From CAVQRB01 sp963715055 (GTDB lineage: Bacteria; Pseudomonadota; Alphaproteobacteria; Rhodobacterales; Rhodobacteraceae): DNA of 20,156 nt. The notes under the pieces were generated by a model that ran no database searches, had not been told where the DNA came from, and saw only the letters and a program-made list of their open reading frames with translations. Shown one piece after another: positions 17,101-20,156 of this stretch; the first letter of the stretch is position 1, and each line of letters starts with the position of its first letter. Where the stretch lies: contig CAVQRB010000022.1 of NCBI GenBank assembly GCA_963715055.1, forward strand, positions 1 through 20,156, written 5' to 3'. The position numbers were made by a program, and so were the translations under genes.

Positions 17101-17536
17101 GCAGGTGCCGCACCGGTCCGGGTTGCTCGTCATCGAGTACCCGCCCGGTCAGCATCAGTGCCCAGGTGGAGGCATTGACGAGGCTCGAGGTGGAGTGACC
17201 GAGGTGGCGGCCCCAGTCGGAGGGCGCGATCTTGTCCTCGATCAGCGCATCGATGGTGTCCGCATCCGGCACCCGCAGGAGCGCTTCCGCAAGGCACATC
17301 AGGGCCACGCCCTCGTCGGTCGAGAGGCCGTATTCGGCCAGAAACACTTCCATGATCCCGGGGGCGGTCGTGTTGCGGATGGCGCGCACAAGCTCCGCGG
17401 CGGTGGCGCAGATTTCCTTGCGAACGCCGGCATCGAGATCTGCGGCGGCGATCAATGCGTGCAGGGTGTCTTCGGGGTCGGCATAGGTGCCCGCGTCGAT
17501 GTGGTGACGCAGTGGGGCAGGCGTGGTGCGGGTCAT
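14114..17536 (-). CDS. putA: Bifunctional proline dehydrogenase/L-glutamate-gamma-semialdehyde dehydrogenase PutA (type B)
   Basis: This 1140-aa enzyme oxidises proline to glutamate in two channelled steps at the inner face of the membrane. The N-terminal alpha region is followed by the FAD-dependent PRODH barrel (about 170-470; MVRLVKGAYWDTEIKRAQ and RRLLENGANSSFVNQIVDE). The NAD-dependent aldehyde dehydrogenase follows (about 500-980): CISPWNFPLAIFCGQ near 660, VAFTGSTATA, and the nucleophile C798 in SAGQRCSALR. The C-terminal domain ends with the PutA motif CIDTTASGGNAALLG. There is no N-terminal ribbon-helix-helix, so it is bifunctional rather than self-regulating, consistent with a separate regulator next door. 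GGAGAG is four bases before the ATG at 17536; an ATG at 17557 lacks a ribosome site. The gene is intact. Confidence 0.96.
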   Translation of the reverse strand: MTRTTPAPLRHHIDAGTYADPEDTLHALIAAADLDAGVRKEICATAAELVRAIRNTTAPGIMEVFLAEYGLSTDEGVALMCLAEALLRVPDADTIDALIEDKIAPSDWGRHLGHSTSSLVNASTWALMLTGRVLDDEQPGPVRHLRAAIKRLGEPVIRTAVSRAMKEMGRQFVLGENINAAMERAANMEKKGFTYSYDMLGEAARTEADAKRYHLSYSRAISAIATACTSDDIRKNPGISVKLSALHPRYELAQEEAVMTDLVPRLRALALLAKSAGMGLNVDAEEADRLALSLEVIDRVMAEPALAGWDGFGIVVQAYGPRAATVIRALYDMAQKHDRRIMVRLVKGAYWDTEIKRAQVKGVDGFPVFTQKAATDVSYICNAKTLLGMTDRIYPQFATHNAHTVAAILHLGQDRETFEFQRLHGMGETLHGIVLEKNRTRCRIYAPVGAHRDLLAYLVRRLLENGANSSFVNQIVDETVPPEVVAADPFEQVKTTPNHRISKGPDLYLPARINAKGFDLGNALVLDAVQSARADFAAHQWSAAPLLAGTAKGAAPKPVLNPADHADQPGTVANATAADVETAFATAKPWSAPLDTRRAVLNRASDLLEARHAEIFALLAREAGKTLLDGVAELREAVDFLRYYASQATDEPAAGTFTCISPWNFPLAIFCGQVSAALAAGNAVLAKPAEQTPLIAHLAVSTLHEAGVPASALQLLPGGGDVGAMLTSDSRVNGVAFTGSTATALRIRSAMAAHCAPGTPLIAETGGLNAMIVDSTALPEQAVQAVVESSFQSAGQRCSALRCLYVQEDIAEDLTKMLIGAMQSLKMGNPWHISTDVGPVIDETARKGIADHIEAARKDGRVIAELKAPEGGTYIAPTIIKVKGIGDLEREIFGPVLHLATFKSRDLDKVIDAINGTGYGLTFGLHTRIDDRVQHVAERIEAGNVYINRNQIGAIVGSQPFGGEGLSGTGPKAGGPNYLPRFSAPDVRLASTGWTGAMTSLPALPAHSPQVPTTQTLPGPTGESNRLSTLPRPALLCMGPGEEAAAAQARAVKALGGIAVQATGSIDPAALTEGPAYGGVLWWGDAETGRAIETALSKRRGPIVPLIPGQPDLARVRAERHVCIDTTASGGNAALLGAAA

Positions 17537-17562
17537 GGGACTCTCCGGTGAATTCATGGACT

Positions 17563-17606
17563 AGCATAGCGGACAATCAGAAGTCATAATCACCGAATAT
17601 GGTTAT
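17563..17606 (-). promoter_or_regulatory. putA promoter with candidate PutR operator
   Basis: Between the divergent genes lies a 21-bp imperfect palindrome at 17586-17606: half-sites ATAATCAC and ATGGTTAT, six of eight positions symmetric, with a five-base centre. Reading toward putA, TATGCT (complement of 17563-17568) is a plausible -10, and the palindrome covers the -35 position, where no good hexamer exists. A weak -35 overlapped by a regulator site fits activation by the Lrp-type PutR. It also predicts that the ATG at 17599, which falls in the palindrome, is not the putR start. Confidence 0.4.
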
Positions 17607-17622
17607 CCGTGCGGGGCAAAGC

Positions 17623-18114
17623 ATGAAATTTTCCGACGCTGGCAGTAAATCCGACCATCAGACGCTCGACAGATTCGATCAGTCGATTCTGTCCGAACTG
17701 GCCCGCGATGGCCGGATCAGCATCACCGATCTCGCCAAACGTATCGGCCTGTCGAAATCCCCGACACAGGCGCGGCTGCGCCGGCTGGAGGAGTCCGGTA
17801 TCATCATCGGCTACCGCGCTCTTCTGGACCCGATCCGCCTCGGACTCGATCATGTGGCTTTCGTGGAGGTGCGTCTGAGCGACACCCGCGAGGCGGCGCT
17901 GACCGCCTTCAACCAGGCGGTCGCCAAGGTGCCCGAGATCGAGCAGGCGCATATGATTGCCGGGAATTTCGATTATCTGCTCAAGGTGCGGTCCCGCGAC
18001 ATGGCGGAATATCGGAAATTTCTGGGCGAAGTGGTCTCGACCCTTCCCCATGTCGCGAATACATCTACCTATGTCGCCATGGAAGCCGTGAAGGAGACGA
18101 TGCTTGCAGAGTGA
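17623..18114 (+). CDS. putR: Lrp/AsnC-family regulator of proline catabolism
   Basis: This 163-aa protein is divergent from putA. It begins with an Lrp-type helix-turn-helix (LDRFDQSILSELARDGRISI, then TDLAKRIGLSKSPTQARLRR; about 15-55) followed by an AsnC/RAM ligand domain (HVAFVEVRLSD, AHMIAGNFDYLLKVRSRDMA). Lrp-like PutR proteins activate putA in response to proline in alphaproteobacteria such as Rhodobacter capsulatus and Agrobacterium. The neighbour relationship makes the same role very likely here. I chose the ATG at 17623 because the upstream ATG at 17599 has no ribosome site and lies in the candidate operator. The stop overlaps the next gene. Confidence 0.9.
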   Translation: MKFSDAGSKSDHQTLDRFDQSILSELARDGRISITDLAKRIGLSKSPTQARLRRLEESGIIIGYRALLDPIRLGLDHVAFVEVRLSDTREAALTAFNQAVAKVPEIEQAHMIAGNFDYLLKVRSRDMAEYRKFLGEVVSTLPHVANTSTYVAMEAVKETMLAE

Positions 18115-18697
18115 TCCTGACCCGGGACGCCCGAGCCTTGCCGTTTGGGTCGCGGCAAGCTTGATGAGCCTGTCGGCAACATCCGTTTTTGCCGAGTGCC
18201 CGGCGCCCCCTGATGCCACTGCGGAACTCGCGCCACTCTTCGAGGCGGCCCGTGCCGCCGAGAATGACATGGACGGGCGGGAAGTATCGAACCGGATGTG
18301 GCAGATCTGGATGCGTGCGCCCGATGAACCGGCACAGGAATTGCTGGACCAAGGATTGAGGCAGCGGGAGGTCTATGACTTTCTGGGTGCGAGGGAGACC
18401 TTCGATCGTCTCGTGGCCTATTGCCCCCTCTATGCCGAAGGGTTCAACCAGCGCGCCTTCGTCAGCTTCCTGACCGAGGATTATGAAGCGGCTCTGACCG
18501 ACCTCGATATTGCCCGGCAGCTGAACCCCGAGCATGTGGGCGTTCTTTCCGGGCGCGCGCTCACGCTCATGAACCTCGGTCGGCTGGTGGAAGCGCGGGA
18601 GCAGCTGGAGGTGGCACTCGTCTTCAATCCTTGGCTTTCGGAACGGTTTCTGCTGATGCCGAACGGACCGCTCGCGCCGCAAGGCAAGGATCTTTGA
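18104..18697 (+). CDS. Exported tetratricopeptide-repeat-like protein
   Basis: This 197-aa protein is probably periplasmic. From a TTG start at 18104, overlapping the putR stop by 11 bases, it has a signal peptide (AVWVAASLMSLSATSVFA, cleavage before ECPAPP); an ATG at 18164 would leave only half of it. The mature region contains TPR-like helix pairs: LLDQGLRQREVYDFLGARET, then YAEGFNQRAFVSFLTEDYEA with LTDLDIARQLNPEHV, then LSGRALTLMNLGRLVEAREQ with LEVALVFNPW. TPR domains mediate protein contacts; no partner is indicated. Two cysteines (ECPAPP and AYCPLY) might form a disulphide. No link to proline metabolism is evident apart from position. Confidence 0.75.
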   Translation: MQSDPDPGRPSLAVWVAASLMSLSATSVFAECPAPPDATAELAPLFEAARAAENDMDGREVSNRMWQIWMRAPDEPAQELLDQGLRQREVYDFLGARETFDRLVAYCPLYAEGFNQRAFVSFLTEDYEAALTDLDIARQLNPEHVGVLSGRALTLMNLGRLVEAREQLEVALVFNPWLSERFLLMPNGPLAPQGKDL

Positions 18698-18786
18698 CCG
18701 CTTCGAGCTTGCACGCGAGGGTTTGCAATTGTCTCTGCGAAGTCGCCGCGATAGGACTGAGGGTGCGGAACGCGCAGGTCTCCCCT

Positions 18787-18872
18787 GCGGGCGTGATGGA
18801 ATGGTAGACATATCAGACTTAAAATCTGAAGGGCGTACGCCCGTGTGGGTTCGAGTTCCACCGCCCGCACCA
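18787..18872 (+). tRNA. tRNA-Leu (anticodon UAA)
   Basis: An 86-nt type II tRNA. The acceptor stem GCGGGCG pairs with CGCCCGC (18862-18868), followed by an encoded ACCA. The anticodon stem TCAGA/TCTGA encloses CTTAAAA, giving anticodon TAA. A long variable arm (GGGCGTACGCCC) and a TpsiC loop GGTTCGAGTTCC are present. The long arm and anticodon identify it as leucine tRNA. Confidence 0.96.
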
Positions 18873-19374
18873 AACAATCTAAGTAAAATATTGATTTACA
18901 AAGATTTAATTTCTTCCTAATAGGAGTTATCCACCTGAATATCCACCTTTTTTTGGTTTTGATACTGCTCGAGAAAACACTTTCATTTTGACCACGTAGA
19001 AAAATATCTATCGCCGCCGGTCCAAGTTTGGTGGCCGTAGGGATGCGATATACCCCTCCCACAATTGTCGTTTAACGAGGGCTAACAGTATTCCGGTAGT
19101 GCTTAGATCGATGAGAGGTCTTTTCCGGCATACTTTTTTGAATCTCCCTTGCCCGCAATCAATGCCGATAGTTCGGAAGCACCCTGCCTTTGGGCGCACC
19201 AACACTGTCGCCGTGCGGGCGGCAGAGGGTCCAGCCTCACTTAGAAGGGTCGGCGTGTTTCATCGCCACTAGACAGCCTCATAACCCACTACCATTGTTC
19301 ATGCGTGGCCACGAATGCATGTTTCGAGACTTGCCGTGCTGCTGCTAATTGAATTGTCAGCTAAGGAAATAGAA
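18873..19374 (+). other. About 500 bp after the tRNA with no recognised gene
   Basis: This stretch is AT-richer than the DNA before the tRNA. It has a T-run (CCACCTTTTTTTGG near 18945) and a direct repeat ATCCACCT (18929 and 18940). A short - strand frame at 19008-19205 encodes 65 residues that I do not recognise. No integrase, second tRNA or clear promoter is visible. Confidence 0.5.
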
Positions 19375-19758
19375 ATGAAAATCGAACGTTATTTGATAGA
19401 AGACCAAATGGCTCCTGTCAGCCACTATTGCCATTCAGTTCGTGCAGGTGACCTTATCTGGGTTTCTGGAATTGTGGGAATGACAAGAGATGGGTTTATT
19501 CCCGAGGATACGGCCGCGCAGTTTGACATCGCACTTGAAGCAATGGACGCATGCCTGCGGGCTGCAGGTGGCGCTTCGCATACGGTTACCAAGGTGCAGG
19601 TTTTTCTTACAAACATCGCCGACCGGGGTTCAATCAACCCGGCGCGAGTAAACTACTTTGGAGAGCATCGCCCAGCTTCAACGCTCGTTGAAGTCTCCGC
19701 TCTTGTAGACCCTAGGATGAAAGTCGAGATCGAATGCATGGGAGTGGTGGTGAAATAG
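19375..19758 (+). CDS. RidA (YjgF/YER057c/UK114)-family protein
   Basis: This 127-aa cytoplasmic protein has the Rid fold signature: GDLIWVSGIVGM near the N-terminus, TKVQVFLTNIADRGSINPAR in the middle and YFGEHRPASTLVEV plus KVEIECMGVVV at the C-terminus. RidA hydrolyses reactive enamines/imines such as 2-aminoacrylate, using an Arg in the motif PAR (R105 in E. coli). Here that position is S102 (PAS), so the typical activity is probably lost; Rid subfamilies without the Arg have other or unknown roles. AAGGA about nine bases before the ATG at 19375 supports the start. Base composition is AT-richer than the genes before the tRNA, which suggests transfer. No amino-acid enzyme lies beside it in the window. 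Confidence 0.88.
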   Translation: MKIERYLIEDQMAPVSHYCHSVRAGDLIWVSGIVGMTRDGFIPEDTAAQFDIALEAMDACLRAAGGASHTVTKVQVFLTNIADRGSINPARVNYFGEHRPASTLVEVSALVDPRMKVEIECMGVVVK

Positions 19759-19859
19759 TTATTCAACCCTTTTACATCCAGCTCAACTGCCTAGCTAAAT
19801 TTACCTAAAAGTTGCGAACTTCCACTAGACTTGCCCGTCCCAATGCGTCTGGGCTGGTT

Positions 19860-20156
19860 TTAACGGCAATATGACTTCATCGGCACAGAACGCGACCGCG
19901 CAGTTTCATACTTGCGGTATTTTCCGCCTGAGTATCGTGGACAATCTCTCGCCCAGCCTGCGCCAATCACGCGAGCACTGATGTTCTCTCCGTCACTCCC
20001 TTAGCATGTGCCGACCCAGCGGTCGTAGGTCTTGGCTCCGGTTAAGTCGCACCGAACCATGCGCCCGGCATAGTTCCGCTTCATCCAGTCCTTGCCTTCC
20101 TTGAAGCCTGGCTGGCCTTTGTCAGGTGCGTCAACACCGTCAACGGTAAGCTATCG
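19860..20156 (-). pseudogene. Thermonuclease (SNase-like) family remnant with in-frame stops, cut by window edge
   Basis: Reading leftwards from the right edge, one frame encodes family sequence: VDGVDAPDKGQPGFKEGKDW, then MVRCDLTGAKTYDRWVGTC. It next meets a TAA at 20001-20003, and after this stop, in the same frame, the homology continues (ENISARVIGAGWARDCPRYS, ending SVPMKSYCR) to a stop at 19860-19862. The DGVDAP and YDRWVGTC motifs and the ARDCPRYSGG tail are typical of the small exported nucleases of the SNase/ExoI group. A second in-frame TAG lies at 20151-20153, just before the conserved part. The gene is therefore probably dead, although the 5' end is off the window and unseen. Confidence 0.7.

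Noticed and set aside
14843..17551. Long + strand reading frames opposite putA
   Set aside because: These are antisense shadows of a strongly conserved gene, with no recognisable domain of their own.
18927..18935. TTATCCACC, close to a DnaA box
   Set aside because: It is a single copy with one mismatch, with no cluster of boxes, no AT-rich unwinding element and no replication gene nearby.
19211..19224. GTGCGGGCGG matches the reverse complement of the tRNA-Leu 3' end (possible attachment site)
   Set aside because: Only ten GC-rich bases match, the orientation is inverted relative to the tRNA, and the match does not extend into the TpsiC arm.
19830..19862. Possible bidirectional terminator between the Rid gene and the nuclease remnant (CCCA...TGGG followed by TTTT)
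   Set aside because: The stem is four bases and it lies about 75 bases after the Rid stop; too weak to annotate.

Overview
The window looks like a piece of chromosome from a Rhodobacteraceae-type alphaproteobacterium. It is GC-rich, and it carries a type B putA divergent from an Lrp-type putR, a DusA/TauE/SuhB neighbourhood and BetI-like and PotABC-like genes. The bases after the tRNA-Leu gene are visibly more AT-rich.

Region 1 (1-6835, all + strand, genes overlapping or closely spaced) is a probable catabolic operon. It holds two inner-membrane permeases and the ATPase of a polyamine/opine-type ABC importer (the binding protein lies off the left edge or elsewhere), a BetI-like TetR regulator, a trimethylamine-dehydrogenase-like flavoprotein, a small ferritin-like helical protein, a 61-residue exported CxxC protein and an agmatine deiminase. 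Together they suggest import and breakdown of an N-methylated or guanidino amine whose identity the sequence does not give. The upstream permease and the dehydrogenase are each broken by single-base indels.

Region 2 (6980-9461) is a complete IS66-family insertion sequence with tnpA, tnpB and tnpC, imperfect terminal inverted repeats and a perfect 8-bp target duplication. It landed on the start codon of a possible 45-codon ORF.

Region 3 (9462-18697) is core genome. It contains dusA, a TauE/SafE permease overlapping a Fe(II)/2-oxoglutarate-dioxygenase-like gene, suhB-like inositol monophosphatase, a rhomboid protease on the - strand (one frameshift), putA (-), the divergent regulator putR with a palindrome between them, and an exported TPR-like protein whose TTG start overlaps putR.

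Region 4 (18787-20156) begins with tRNA-Leu(UAA). It continues with about 500 bp without recognisable genes, an AT-richer RidA-family gene lacking the canonical catalytic arginine, and a thermonuclease-family pseudogene interrupted by stop codons. It looks like accessory DNA next to a tRNA, but no integrase or second attachment site is visible.

Four one-base indels in otherwise well-conserved genes (near 252, 327, 4790 and 13507) are notable. They are either sequencing/assembly errors or recent gene decay, and the sequence alone cannot decide.
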